From Ilex aquifolium (lineage: Eukaryota; Streptophyta; Magnoliopsida; Aquifoliales; Aquifoliaceae), in the NCBI GenBank assembly GCA_951799425.1, contig OX637391.1, positions 19,020,551 to 19,084,550 of the forward strand: a stretch of DNA of 64,000 nucleotides, given 5' to 3'. This document shows, piece after piece, positions 13,736 through 27,400 of this stretch. The first letter of the stretch is position 1, and the number at the start of each line of letters is the position of its first letter. Both the position numbers and the translations under genes were made by a program. The notes beneath the pieces were generated by a model that did not search any database, had not been told where the DNA came from, and worked only from the letters and a program-made list of their open reading frames with translations.

Positions 13736-16700
13736 CACACACAATTGTTTATTGATGAATTTAACTTGAATTCTTGATCAAAAAAAAAAACTTGAATTAA
13801 TTTTATTATCATATTTGTTAAATTTAGACTACAATATAGTAATAGCAATTATCATATATGTTATGAATTACTTTTAGTGGTACATCACGGTTGTTTATTA
13901 GATAAATGCATATTTAATTCAAAGTAAAAAATAGAAGGATAAAACTGAAAAACTATTTATTTTTCAGATTTTAGCCCTTTGTACTTATTAAATAATTTGA
14001 TTCAATTCAATACTTAAATTTCAGATTTCAGCCCTTTGTATTTTAAATGAATTTTTAATAACAAATGTTGTGTGTTTAGATCTGAAAATTAAGGCAATCA
14101 TTGAAATTTAGCCCAATTGGCAAGCAACATCACATGGAATAGGTAGTGTATATTTGTTGGTTTCCTGATTAGCTCTGTATTTGTTGAATAAGAGTATTCG
14201 TTAACCCAAATTCAACACTTAAAATGAATGTATTCCGCATTTATTTAATTAAGTTAGTTTGATAATCAAAATTAATATCTCGTAATTTGTTAAGTGCCTC
14301 TTAAAAATAGGCTAAAATATTAAATAGGAGATCTCTTACTTAATGCCGAACGCTGAAAGTGCTCAACAAGAGTATCTTTTATAATATTTTCAATATGATA
14401 ATTCTACCCGGAGTTGTTTCAAGATCCTATTCAAACTCTAACTGGTCTTCTCTCCAAAACCCCCAATCTATCCATCTTAATTCATCGTCTCCATCTCTTT
14501 CTTCTTTCTTCCTCCTTCCTCTTGTCTTCTTCGGCTCACACACAGACACAAAAAATCACACACAAATCTACACACACAATCACCTACACTGCACACACAC
14601 TGCAACACAAAAAATTACAAAGCTTCACACACACCGCACATACACAGAATTCATACACATTGCACACATATTTATACACACTGCAACATAGAAAATTACA
14701 CAGTTTCACACACACTGCATAAACATACACACTGCACACAATTTTGTATTCATGAATTTAACTTGAATTAATTTTATTATCATATTTGTTAAATTTAGAC
14801 TACAATATAGTACTAGCGATTATAATATATGTTATGATTTACTTTTAGTGGTACATCATGGTTTTTTATTAGATAAATGTATATTTAATTTAAAGTAAAG
14901 AATAGAAGGATAAAACTAAAAAAATATTTATTTTCAATACTTAAATTTCAGATTTCAGCCCTTTGTATTTTAAATGAATTTTTAGTAACAAATATTGTGT
15001 TTAGATCTGAAAGTTAAGGCAGTCATTGAAATTTAGCCCAATTGGCAAGCAACATCACATGGAATAGGTAGTGTATATTTGTTGGTTTCTTGATTAGCTC
15101 TTTATTTGTGGAATAAAAGTGTGTTTGTTAACCCAAATTCAACACTTAAAATGAATATATTCTGCACTTATTTAATTAAGTCTGTTTGATAATTAAAATC
15201 AATATCTCTTAATTTGTTAAATGCCTCTTAAAAATAGGCTAAAATATTAAGTAGTAGAGCCCCTACTTAATGCTGAACGCTAAAAGCGCTCAACAAGGGT
15301 ATCTTTTATAATTTTTTCACTATTATAATTCTACCCTGAGTTGTTTCAAGATCCTATTCAAACTCTAACTGGTCTTCTCTCCAAAACCCCCAATCTATCC
15401 TTCCTAATTCATCGTCTTCATCTTTTTCTTTTTTCTTCCTCCTTCCTCTTGTTTTCCTCGGCTTACACACACACACAACGCGCACAATCACATAGATTTA
15501 CACACACAATCACATACACTGCAACACAAAAAGTTACACAACTTCACACACACTGCAAATACACAGATTCAACAACATTGCTTCATATTTACACACATTG
15601 CAACACAGAAAATTACATAGTTTCACACACTGCATGAACATACACACGCTGCACACACACTACACAATTTTTTATTGATGAATTTAAATTGAATTAATTT
15701 TACTATCATATTTGTTAAATTTAGACTACAATATAGTAATAGCGATTATTATATATGTTATGAATTACTTTTAGTGGTACATCATAGTTTTTTATTTGAT
15801 AAATGCATATTTAATTCAAAGTAGAGAATAGAAGGATAAAACTGAAAAATTATTTATTTTTAGATTTTAGCCCTTTGTACTTATCAAATAATTTGATTCA
15901 ATTCAATACTTAAATTTCAGTGGAAGTCAAATAGCTACGAACTAAAAAATTCAATATTCATTACTTAATATTTGTTGGAGTTATTTCCTAGTTTGTTAGG
16001 GTTTAGGGTTTTCCTCCTTATTTTACCCTTATTGTACCTGTATTTTTGACTATATATACGGGGGCTCTACAATTGGTTTGTATCCCTTTCTTTCTTCTAA
16101 ATATTTCAAGTTGGTATCAGAGCATGATTTCGATCCAAAATATATTGTAGCACCACAGTAATTTAGTTGGAGAAAGAATATATTCTTGAATTAGGGTTAC
16201 TGATTTTTTGAGGTTCTAAGGGCTGTGAATAGCGCTGAAGTACTGTTCACGCGATGTGAACAGTGCCGAAGTTACTGTTCACGCGATGTGAACAGTGCCG
16301 AATTTGACTGTTATGGGTATTTGATTTGCAAAATTATTGAGTTGATTTGTGACGAACTTTGGATTGTTTGGCGTTGGCTGTCTCCTCTCTTTTGCTAGTG
16401 TTTCTCGTTGTTTGGTCTTCCTCGCTTGAACTAGTCGTTGCAAGGTAATAAATCCTAATTACTAGGGTTTGTTGATTTTGGCTACTGCTGGTTGAGGCTA
16501 TTGGTTTGGCTTTTCTTCTTCTCTTTGTCTGATTTGGGCTTCTCTCTGTTGGGCTATTAGTTTCTCTTTGTTGGACAACCCCAATCCTTTGGGTTTGTTG
16601 ATTTTGTCTACTTGGCTATTCTTTTGTTAATTTTGGCCGTTGTTGGTCTTGTGCATTGAGGATTCGTCACGTTGTTGGTTTGTTTAATCTGTTTGTTGAG

Positions 16701-18410
16701 TCGGTGATGCTGTTTGCTGGACTGGTCTAATTGTAAGGCAGTCGGTGATGGGTCACTGACCAGCCCACTCATCAGCCCGCTGTCGGGTTGCGTTTTTTGT
16801 TGAGTGGGCTTCGTTCTTCGCACTCTTTGTTGATCTGCTTTTGATGCAGTAGATCATTTTTATATTTTCTGAATTTCTGGGCACCGTGATTTGATTATTT
16901 GGGCACCGTGACCTGATTATTTGGGAGCTTTTTTGGACCTTCTTTATTTGTCGCTATTGGTCGACTGGAGGTATATTTTTCTCCCTTATTTTATCTCTCT
17001 ATTTTGTTTTAGAGATTTCTTCGTTGATCTGCTCTTGATGCAGTAGATCATTTATTTATATTTCTTGGATTTTTGGGCACCGTGACCTGATTATTTAGGA
17101 GCTTTTTTGGACCTTCTTTATTTGTCGCTATTGGTCGACTGGAGGTATATTGTTCTCCTTTATTTTATCTCTCTATTTATTTTAGAGTTGTTTTTCTGGG
17201 CACTGTGATCTAATTATTTGGGAGCTTTCTGGACCTTCTTTATTTGTCGCTATTGGTCGACTGGAGGTATATTGTTCTCCCTTATTTTATCTCTCTATTT
17301 ATTTTAGAGTTGTTTTTCTGTCATGGGTGCCCTAGTATTATTGTTGCTATGAGCACTACTGAGGGATTTGAGACCCCTACTGTTGACACCTCTACCGTTG
17401 AGACCTCTATTGGTACTTCCACCTTTATGTTTGACCAGCGCCGTTAGGGCGCCCCAGACCAGTGCAGACATGGAGATTCTCGTCAGTGTGATTATTGTGG
17501 CCGACCAGGACATCTCAGGGCTACTTGTTAGAAGCTCCATCCGGATCTTAAGCCGTCTCCTTACGGCCGTACTGCTGCTATTTCTGAGATACCACTACCT
17601 ACTACCGTTGTTCCTGTTGCTGCTCCTACTGTTCCTCCTTGGCAGAGTGATATGGATGCTATCACATCCCGATTGGATATATTTATGTCCACTCTGACTT
17701 TTCAGGGTCCGACTTCTGCTACTGCCACCACTACAGGACCTGAGTATCAGGAGGATTATTATCAGGGGACATGAGAGAGATGAATTTGTCTTTATCTGTT
17801 CCTAGCTTGCATACTAGTATTTTACCTAATTTCTTCGAGAGAAGGTTAGCAGTAGTATTGTCACTCCACCATTTGTGGGGATCAGTGATCAGGTTGCAGA
17901 TGTTTTTACCAAACCTGTCACTCTATCCATTCTTTTGGACTCCGTTGTCAAGCTTGGCTTAATTGACATTTTTGCGCCTAGCTTGAGGGGGAGTGTTGGA
18001 GTTATTTCCTAATTTGTTAGGGTTTAGGGTTTTCCTCCTTATTTTACCCTTATTGTACCTGTATTTTTTACTATATATACGGGGGCTCTACAATTGGTTG
18101 TATCCCTTTCTTTCTTCTAAATATTTCAAGTATATTCAACACTCAGTTTTTAGTATTCAACTTTCAATTTTATCAAACAGCCCCTAAGGTAGCCACTTAA
18201 ATCTGGATGGACCCAAGTAAGAGGATTACGTAGGAGAAGAAACAATCGTTGATTTGGTTCATAGATAAAAACAAAATAAATAAAAAATGAATTGTGTTGT
18301 ACAAGTTGATAAGGACTAATCCCACATTTGGGTTGGTATGTTGGCATGTTCAAGGGGAGGACCCATATTATGGTCTTTTCTTCTGCCAAATCTCTTGCTC
18401 TCTCTCTCTA

Positions 18411-18450
<40 letters not shown>

Positions 18451-21400
18451 ATTGAAACAATCTCTCGCTTGCGCCTCTATTTCAAAATCTAGGATTACAA
18501 GAATGGCGGAAACTCCGACGAGTCTGGCCAACAATACCTTCAACTCTATTCTGGATAAGTCTCTCCTCGTGGCTTAGCGCAGTGATGATGCCGGTTGTGC
18601 TTTTGAGAGACATGAATCAAATGTCCATTTTAAGCTTCTTTTTGATAGACAGTAGACACATCGGTAATGTACTTGAAGTCTATGTTTATCTTCATCGATA
18701 TTTTTTTTTTTTGAATTGGATCATCGAGTTTGAAGACCTATATATACATGTATCCATAGACGTATTGCAAACGTATCCTGTGCATTCTCCCCTCCTATAT
18801 TTTATACGTATCTGACAGTCAAAAATAATTATATTTATAATGGGATACGTCTAGGGCGTATCTGATACGTATCAAACCTGTATCCATTTCCGATATGGAT
18901 ACAGTTAAATTGTAATTTGAAATTAGAGTTTAACAAAGAGAGAGAGGAAAGAGAGATTGAGAGAAATATTATGTGTATGACTATGTTTCCCTACACTACT
19001 TATTTATAGTAGAGAAACAATTAGATTAATTACAATATTACCTTATACTCATTAAATACGACTAATGCAAAAAATATGAACTCTTAACACTCTCTCTCAA
19101 GCTAGAGCATAAAGGTAAAAAATGCTCAGCTTGGAACATAAATTACTGAAGGCAGATCAAACTAATGGCTTGGTAAGAATGTCATTTAGTTGATCACTAG
19201 ATTTAATATATGGAGTGATAATCTCCTTACGCATCAAGAGATCTTGAATGAAATGACAGTCCACCTCAACATGTTTGATATGCTCATAAAATACATGATT
19301 ACTTGTAATAAAAATAGCATTTTAGTTGTCACAATGCATCTTTATTGGTGAAGTCACATTAATTCTCATATCACAAAGTAAAGAGCGGACCCATAACATC
19401 TGACATGCTGTATGAGTCATAGCTCGATATTCAGCCTCACCACTAGATCATGCAACCACATTTTTTTTTTTACTATACCAAGTAACAAGATTATCCCTAA
19501 TAAATGTGCAATTGCCAGAAGCAGATCGTCTATCACTATGACTACCTGTCCAATTAGAATCAGAATAACCAGTAACAGTTATGGATGATGATGGACGATA
19601 TAATTATTCTTTTCCCAGAGCTTTTTCAGATGCCAAAGTATGCGACACACAGCCTCCCAATAAGGCTTACGAGGAGCATGCATGGACTGACTAACAATAT
19701 CATGATGTGTAACTGTGAGATAAATTAGCTTACCAACTAACCTCCAATAATGTTCTATATCATCAAAAATTTATTCACTCTCTAGATTTAACTTCACTGT
19801 AGAGGTTATGGGAGTATCAACTGGATGCACACCAAGAGTACTAGTTTTAGATAGTAAATCCAATACATAGTTCCGTTGACATAAACTAATATCTTCTTTT
19901 GACCAAGCAACCTCAATTCCTAGAAAGTATCGAAGAAGACCCAAATTTTTGGTGTGAAATTGTCTCCCTAAATGAACCTTGAAGTGAGCAATACCATTTA
20001 GAGTCATTACCACTAATAATAATATGATCAACATACACAAAAACAATATAATACTCTTATCAAACCAAGCCGGTGGTGTTTTCAAGCCATACAACGCTTT
20101 CTTCAAACGACACACTAATTCTTCTTGATTTTGAACAACATAACCTGTAGGTTGACTTATATATACCTCAACCTGTAGATCTCCGTGTGGAAATATATTA
20201 TTTATATCTAGTTGATACAAAAGCTAATCACAACTTACCGTAATAGAAATAAGAACTCTAATAGAATTAAGACAAGTAACAGGAGAGAAAGTCTCACAAT
20301 AATTCACATTATATGTTTGAGTGTAGCCTTTGGCAACCAGATGTGCCTTTAAACACTCAATTGAATCATCATGATGATATTTCATAGTGTAGACCCAGCG
20401 ACAACTGACAAGGTGCTCACCAAGAGGAAGAGACGTGAGGTTCAAAGTGTGATTTTCATGGAGGGCTTTGATCTCCTCGTTCATAGCCAGTTTCCATCAA
20501 GCAGATGTCAATGTCTATTTCAAGGAGCTTGGAACAACAACAGAAAAAAAGTCTGATGCAAAACAAAAAGATGAGGAAAATCGATGCAAATAGACAAATT
20601 TGGAAATAGGATCTTGGGTAAAAGTGTGAGTACCTGTCCGCAATGCAATGGACAAATCAGAAGATGGTGATCCAATAGATGGCTCAGCAGGAAGAACCTC
20701 GGAAGAATCAGGCATTGGCCGAGGTGTTGGAGAATATGGAATAACCTGTCTGTATGTGGATCGGTGATAAACTTGCGATGAAGGGTTAGGAATTGAAGAG
20801 GAAGAAGATACACATTCGGGTATAAGAGGCAACAAGAGGTCCCCTAACTAGTAGAGATTAATTCAGGGGAAAGATCATGTCCTAACTTAGAAAAGAAGGA
20901 CGAGGACTCAAAAAAGGTAACATCAACACTAACATAATACCGAGGAGAAATAGGATCATAACAACGATAACTTATTTGAGTACGAGAGTATCCTAGAATG
21001 ACACACTTAATTAAATGTGGTGAAAGTTTATCCCACTTTGGATGAAGAAGGTGACCAAATGCAATACAATACAATCAAAGACACGAGGGGTGAGATCGAA
21101 GGGTGATGAATCAGGATAAAACAATTAGAATGAAGATTTGTTAACTATGATGGGTGATGACATCCTATTAATAAGATAAACTATGGTAAGAACAACATTA
21201 ACTCAATAAGGTTTTGGTAAATGCATGTTAAACATGAGGGTCCTAACATCTAATAAGTGACGATGCTTACGTTTTGCAAAATTATTTTGCTGGAATGTAT
21301 TATGGGGACATGTGAGCATTGTCAAAACGAAGCACTTTAATATATTTATCAAAGTGTACCAAGATCTCATTCTAGGTGGTGATAAAGACTTTCGGTAATT

Positions 21401-24400
21401 CAGAACGATCCTTCATAAGAAACAACCAAGTCATACGAGAATAATCATTTACAAAGATCACAAAATAATAAAATCCAAAAATATTTTTTATATTTGCAGG
21501 ACCCCTAATGTCGGAGTGAATAATATCAAAAGGATTAGACTGACGACTTGTACTACTAGCAGGAAAAAAATTACGATGATGCTTGCTAATTGGTAAGCCT
21601 CACATTCTAATACCAAGGAAGGGCTTGAACTAAGAATGACTTGACGAAATTTTTGCAATGAAAGGTGACCCAATTGAAAATGCCACCGAAGTAGAGATAC
21701 GGTAGCACTCAAAACAAGAACTGTTGTGCCATAGTCCAAATAGTAAAGGCTATTATGCTTGATGATGCACAAAATTGACTTTGCACATCGCTAGTCAAGT
21801 AATTTGGAAATTAAGGTAGCAATTAAAGTAAAAAGTGAGAGGATTTATAGTGGTTCGGTCAATACGACCTACGTCCACTTTGGAATGGCAAAGGGTTGCC
21901 GGTATTTTATTGATTCTGGTGAGTAATAAGAACGGAGAGTTACAGATTGGAGAGGAAGAGGAGTTTTATGCTCTGTAGGGTGTGATGCCCCCCAAGTGTT
22001 GGTGGGGCTTACATTTAATAGTCAGTCCTCAACAAAATGGAGCTACTAAGTGGCCATTATTCAGCTACTCTGGTGGGATTTGCGGATTCTCCTCAACGGG
22101 TGTGGCCGTTGAGGAGCTTCCCACAAGACCGGGTCCACGTTGACTGCTTCCAAGGTGGTAGAGAAGGTAAAGGGTCCTGAGTGCTTTCTGGATCTTGTAG
22201 CCAAGCTGAGGTAGTTCCATGATGAACTTAATTGGGCTTGGATCTCATTGGGCCTGCTGGGTCTCCATAAGTTTTAGCCTTTAATTGCAACTGGGCTCCA
22301 GTATGGTTTTTGGGTCTTTTGGGCTTGACCCATCATTTGCCCCCCAATGCCCCGTGTCCTAGAAAACTTGGAGAAGAGGCATTTACTTGAATTTTGAGTT
22401 CTTGGTGGTGTAGACTTCCTCCGTTAGATAACTCTTCCCTTCCAAGATATTATTTTTGCTTCACTGAACACCTCAAGTCTTTGCATTTTTGCTTGGATTT
22501 TTAAGATAGCCCTTGATTTTCAATTTGGGGCTTTTCCCTCTTTTGAAAACCCTAGGCTATAAATATGTACTTTTCTTCTTCATTTGCCCATTTTCTCATA
22601 GAGCTTTTCTTGGAGTGAGAGAGGTGAAACTTTTCTTGAGAATTCTTGGGTTTGAAAATTGCCCACCTTCTTCAACTCCTTCAAGAATGCTTCCTTGACA
22701 ACCTTGAAAACTTTGTGCTTTGGGATTCTTGAGTTTGAGCAAAAAGAGAAGAAACCCATATTGCTTTTGCTGAGAAGCCATAGCCGAATCTCCTTTGAGA
22801 GCAAGCTTCCTTTAGGTTTTCATGGATCAAGAGAATATTGAAGAGGTGAGCCATGGTGGGCGAGTGGGCTGCTTGGGCGCCATAGGCGCTGGTTCGGGTA
22901 GCAGGCTGGGCGCCATAGGCGCTGATCCAGGCGGAAGTGGGCGCGAGGACTGCTTGGGCGCCATGGGTGCTGGCTCGGGCAGCAGCTTGGGCGCCATAGG
23001 CGTTGATCCAGGAGGAGGTAGGCGAGCTGAATGCTTAGGCGCCATGGGCGCTGAGCTGGGCAAGCTGGACAGCGCGCTTCCAGGCGCTATTCTTGCTAAT
23101 TTGGGCGAGAAGAACAGGAGAGGGGACCCTCTGGGCGCCACTTTGGGCAAGATGAACAAGGCAGGCCCTCTGGGCGCCACTTTGGGCGAGAAGACCATGC
23201 CAGGGGACCCTCTGGGCGCCACTTTGAGCGAGCAGACCATTCCAGGCGCCACTCCAGGCGCCACTTTGGGCGAGAAGACCATGACAGGCGTCACTCTGGG
23301 CGTCATTTTGGGCGAGCAGAGGGAGTCGGGTACCTTGCCAAGCGCTGGGCTTCCTCCATTAAGCGATCAGAGAGGGTCAGACACCTCTCCAGGTGCTGGG
23401 CATCCTTCATTAGGCGATCAAAGAGGGTCAGGCACCTCTTCATGTGCTGAACTGAGTGGTGCGGGGTACACAACTCAAGAGGTGAGCGCTCTGGGCACTT
23501 TTCATGGCAAGGATCCTGGCAGTGGTTTGGGTAATCCTTCACGTCTTCGCAGCAAAAAACACAAAGGCAAAGTAATCTGTGACGACGACGGGTCCAAAGT
23601 AAGTACCCTTACTAGCACTTTAATTTTAGATGCCGATATTTCGCGGATTATTTTCATATACCGCATTCCTCCTACTGTATTGTGCCGTCGAGCAGAAAAA
23701 GGCGAGCCCGCTAACGATGACTCCTCTGGTGACATTGTCATTTATGAGGAGATGCTTGAGGTTGGCCTCAGGCTTCCCATCCCTTCTCCCGTTTGTGGCA
23801 TTTTGAACTATTTTTCATTGACGCCCGGGCGGCTGACACCCAATGGTTGGAGGGTTCTACTAGCCTTTCTAGAATTGTGGAGAAAAGTGCATCATGAGGA
23901 TGTCTCTCCTATTGAGTTCCATGCAGCCTATTACTTGAGTGAGACTCCGGCTCCCAACCGAGGTTGGTACTACTTTAATCCGAGGGGAGGCAAGCTAATT
24001 ACTGGGTTGGCTTCCAACTGCCACAGTTGGAAATCTCATTTCATTTTTATCGGTGGAGAGTGGGCTTCGGATGTTGATAGGGCACTGGTACCATCACGAT
24101 GGGTTGCTCCAAAGAAAGTTGGTACGTCCCATATTCTTACTCTTTTCTCACCATATTCCTCGTAAGTTGTGTGCTCACCGTATTCCATGCAGGTTCCCCT
24201 ACACTCTCCCAGGGTTAGGAGTGGAAGCTTGAGGCTGTGCGAGCTCATCCCATACGGGATTTTGGAACTCTCGTGCTCAAAGATGGTGGAGTCGGTGTTT
24301 CCTCTTCGGTTTCTGCTAAGGCTGATGCTCCCTCTTCCAAGTCCAGTGGTTCCACTTTGAAGAGAAAAGGTACGATAATTGTTTTGTGCTTTTCACCTCT

Positions 24401-27400
24401 GTTTAGTGTTTTTCATCTACAACACTTTATTACTTCTGCAGAGATGTATAAGGGGGTGATTGGATCTCGTCTTTCTAGTAGGAGCCCTCCTCCTTCCAAG
24501 GTGGCGAGGAAAGGAGATGCCCCCCAAGTGACTTCTCCAAATGTGTCGACCGAGGTGATATCTCCTCAAACAACCTCTCTGGTGGCTCCTCGGGGGTGCC
24601 CCCATCAAGCGCCTCCTCGGGCGACGACTCTTTTATCTGTTCCCGCTACTCCGGAGACCCCTTTGACTACACTCTCTGCTCCAGGTTCCTCGACTCTTCT
24701 TGTGGGAATTCCACGAGGTGCACCGTTGATCAGCTCCATGCTGGGTAATGCACCAGTCATAAGGGATCGACTTGGGCGGTTTGTGTTTTCCGAAGATTTT
24801 ATCGGGATTAATGCCCTGGGTACGGAAGGAATTGTCCGTAATTTTTTGGAAGGCCTGGGTCAGGTAAGGGTCAGTTGCCTCCCTTTCTCTAGTTCTTTCT
24901 TAAGTTTCTCCTGACTTTTATCTTTCTTCAAGCTTGTACTGCATCCTTGTGTTTACTTTCAAGGACTTATAGTCACCATCAGATGAAGCAAGATCGTGAT
25001 GCTATGCAGAATGAGCTTCTTGCAGCTCGGGTGAGGATTGCTGAGTTTGAAGCTGCTAGAGGGGCTTCTCAGGCTGAGCTTGTGGCATCTTGTGAGAAGG
25101 TGACCGGGCTCGAGGTTGAGCTTAAGGAGGCTCGTGAGAAGATAGCTGATCTTGAGTCTGAGCTTTCGTCGACCCGTGACAGAGACGTGCTCAAAGAGGC
25201 TGAGCTTGTGAAGACCCGCGAGAGGGCCATGCTCAGTGAGGCTGAGCTTGCAAAGACCCGTGAGAGGGCCATGCTCAGAGAGGCTGCCGCGGAGGCAGAG
25301 GTGAAGGCAGCTCATGAGAGAGCTTTGCAGGCTGAGGAGAGGGCTGTCACATCTGAGAGAGATTCGATGAATGGCCTTACAGATGCCTTCATTGATGGTT
25401 ATGATGAGCTCCGAGGGAAGATCTCAGTTGCCTATCCTGATGTTGACGTCTCAGGCTTCATGTCAACTGAGGCGCCTGATAATGGTGATGGAGGCTCTGA
25501 CCAGGCTGAGGATGATGAGGAAGGTGACGAGGAGGAGGATGACGACCATGAGAGTAGCTAGAGTATTGGGGACTTTTGATTTTCTTCTTTTTTTTTTTTT
25601 TTTTAGGAAAGACGGTTCATAACCTTGCTTTTGTACTGGTACTCCTTTGAAATTGAATGAAAAATGTAAAAATCATTTTGGGGTAAAATGTAGAGAATTT
25701 TATTCATTCATTGCAATATTGGTTGGTAACCCCAAAAAAGGTAGAAAATAAAACCAAGTCCCCACTGTTTATTACTTTTGACTCTCTCAAGGTGTCATTG
25801 GTAGTACCTCTTCAAGTGTTCAGCATTCCACGGATGGAATAAGGCCTTCCCTTCAAAGTTCTGGATTTTGTAGGTGCCCGGCCTCACTACTTCTGTTATG
25901 AGGTAAGGTCCTTCCCAATTTGGTCCCAGTTTCCCTTCCCGTGCATCTTTTGTGGCGAGGATCACTTTTTTGAGGACCGGGTCCCCTGGTTGGAAGGAGC
26001 GAGGCTTCACCCTCGAATTGTAGTACTTCGTCATGCGTCTTTTGTACTCCGCGTTGCGGACTATAGCCATCTCCCTTGCCTCCTCCACCAAGTCGAGGTT
26101 GATGCGGAGTCCTTCCTCGTTGGTGATGGGGTTGTGGTGTTGGACCCTTAGAGAGTGTACCCCAATCTCCACAGGGATGACCGCCTCAGTTCCAAAGGCG
26201 AGGGAGAAAGGGGTCTCCCCAGTAGGAGTTCTTGGCGTGGTTCGATAGGCCCACAATACGCCTGGTAGCTCGTCCACCCAAAGACCCTTCGCTCTTTCAA
26301 GCCTTGTCTTTAAGTTGCGTAGCACCATTCTCACCATGACCTCTGCTTGTCCATTTGCTTGCGGGTGTGCTGGGCTAGAGTGAGGTTGTCTTATATGAAG
26401 GTCAGAGCAGAAGGAGTTTAGCAGCTTATTGTCGAATTGCTTGGCGTTATCACTAACAATGGCATGGGGAATCCCGAAGCGACAGACCAAGTTCTTCCAT
26501 ATAAAATCTTTAATCTTTACGTCTGTGATTTTGGCTAAGGGTTCGGCTTCTGCCCACTTGGTGAAATAGTCGACTGCCTTGTTTTGTCCCTTGCTGAGAG
26601 GTAAGGGGCCTAGGATATCGATGCCCCACTTGGAGAAAGGCCACGGACTTGAAATGGTTGTTAGCTCCTCCGGAGGTTGCCTGGACACAGTTGCGAAGCG
26701 TTGACACTTGTCACATTTCTTGGAGAACTCCTGGGCGTCCCTTACCATGGAAGGCCAGAAGTAGCCTTGTCTAAGCGCCTTGTGGGCAAGGGAGCGCCCT
26801 CCAGAGTGGTTCTCACAGATCCCCTTGTGGATCTCTTGCATGGCATATTGAGCTTCCTCTGGTGAGAGGCACCGCAGCAACGGCAAGGAATAGCCTTTCT
26901 TGTACAGGGTGTCTTGCAGGATAGTGAACTTGGAGGCTCTCATCCTCAGCTTCCTGGCTTCTAAAGGATCATCTGGCAGCACACCTTCTTGGAGATATGC
27001 CCTTATTGAGGTCATCTAGTTCGACTCAGCTAATGCACAGTTGACATTTGTGGTCGCCATGTCCAACCTGCTTGGCTCGAACTAGTGACCGATGAATACC
27101 GGTCCTCCTGGTGGGGCCTTCAAGGTTGAAGCGAGCCTCGCAAGTGCATCGGCCGCCATGTTGTCTTCTCTGGGGATGTGGCAGATCTGGAAGTAGTGGA
27201 ACTTTGTGATTAAGCTTTTCACCATACCAAGGTATTCTTGCATTCTGGCTCCTTTTGCTTCAAACTCGCCCTTTACTTGATTAACTACCAGCTGAGAATC
27301 GCTGTAAGTGGTAAGATGTTGGGCTTCCATTTCGGCTGCCAATCTTAATCCAGAGATGAGGGCTTCGTATTCCGCCTCATTATTGGAGGCAAGAAAATGA

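Larger units (their letters stand above)
15973..18128 (+). mobile_element. short non-autonomous copia derivative
   Basis: LTRs at 15973-16108 and 17994-18128 (TGTTGGAGTTATTTCC...ATATTTCA) differ at only a few bases. A tRNA-Met-type primer site TTGGTATCAGAGCATG follows the first, and CTTGAGGGGGAG precedes the second. The 1.9-kb interior has a gag-like zinc knuckle CDYCGRPGHLRATC and a copia pol C-terminal-like DQVADVFTKPV, with none of the enzyme cores between. Flanks AATAT and AGTAT match at 4 of 5 positions with a one-base offset, so the target duplication is uncertain. It is a young-looking but non-autonomous fossil. Confidence 0.85.

Noticed and set aside
13397-13777. His/Thr-repeat and Cys/Val-repeat frames in 13.4-15.6 kb
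   Set aside because: They arise from CACACA and GTGTGT runs in the three tandem units, on both strands, with no other coding sign.
16109-16126. TGGTATCAGAGC-type sequences as tRNA genes
   Set aside because: Each lies directly beside an LTR and is a primer binding site; no cloverleaf surrounds any of them.
15119-18185. A separate hAT element ending AAACAGCCCCT at 18185
   Set aside because: The right tip looks real, but I could not find a matching left tip or an 8-bp duplication, so it is only noted as a possible relic.
22827-23306. Pro/Ala-rich frame on - under the antisense gene's N-terminus
   Set aside because: A shadow of the GGCGCC array, which is open on both strands because the motif is palindromic.
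25069-25315. Ser/Leu-rich - strand frames under the coiled coil
   Set aside because: Mirror of the repeated AELAKTRERAML codons; no domain.
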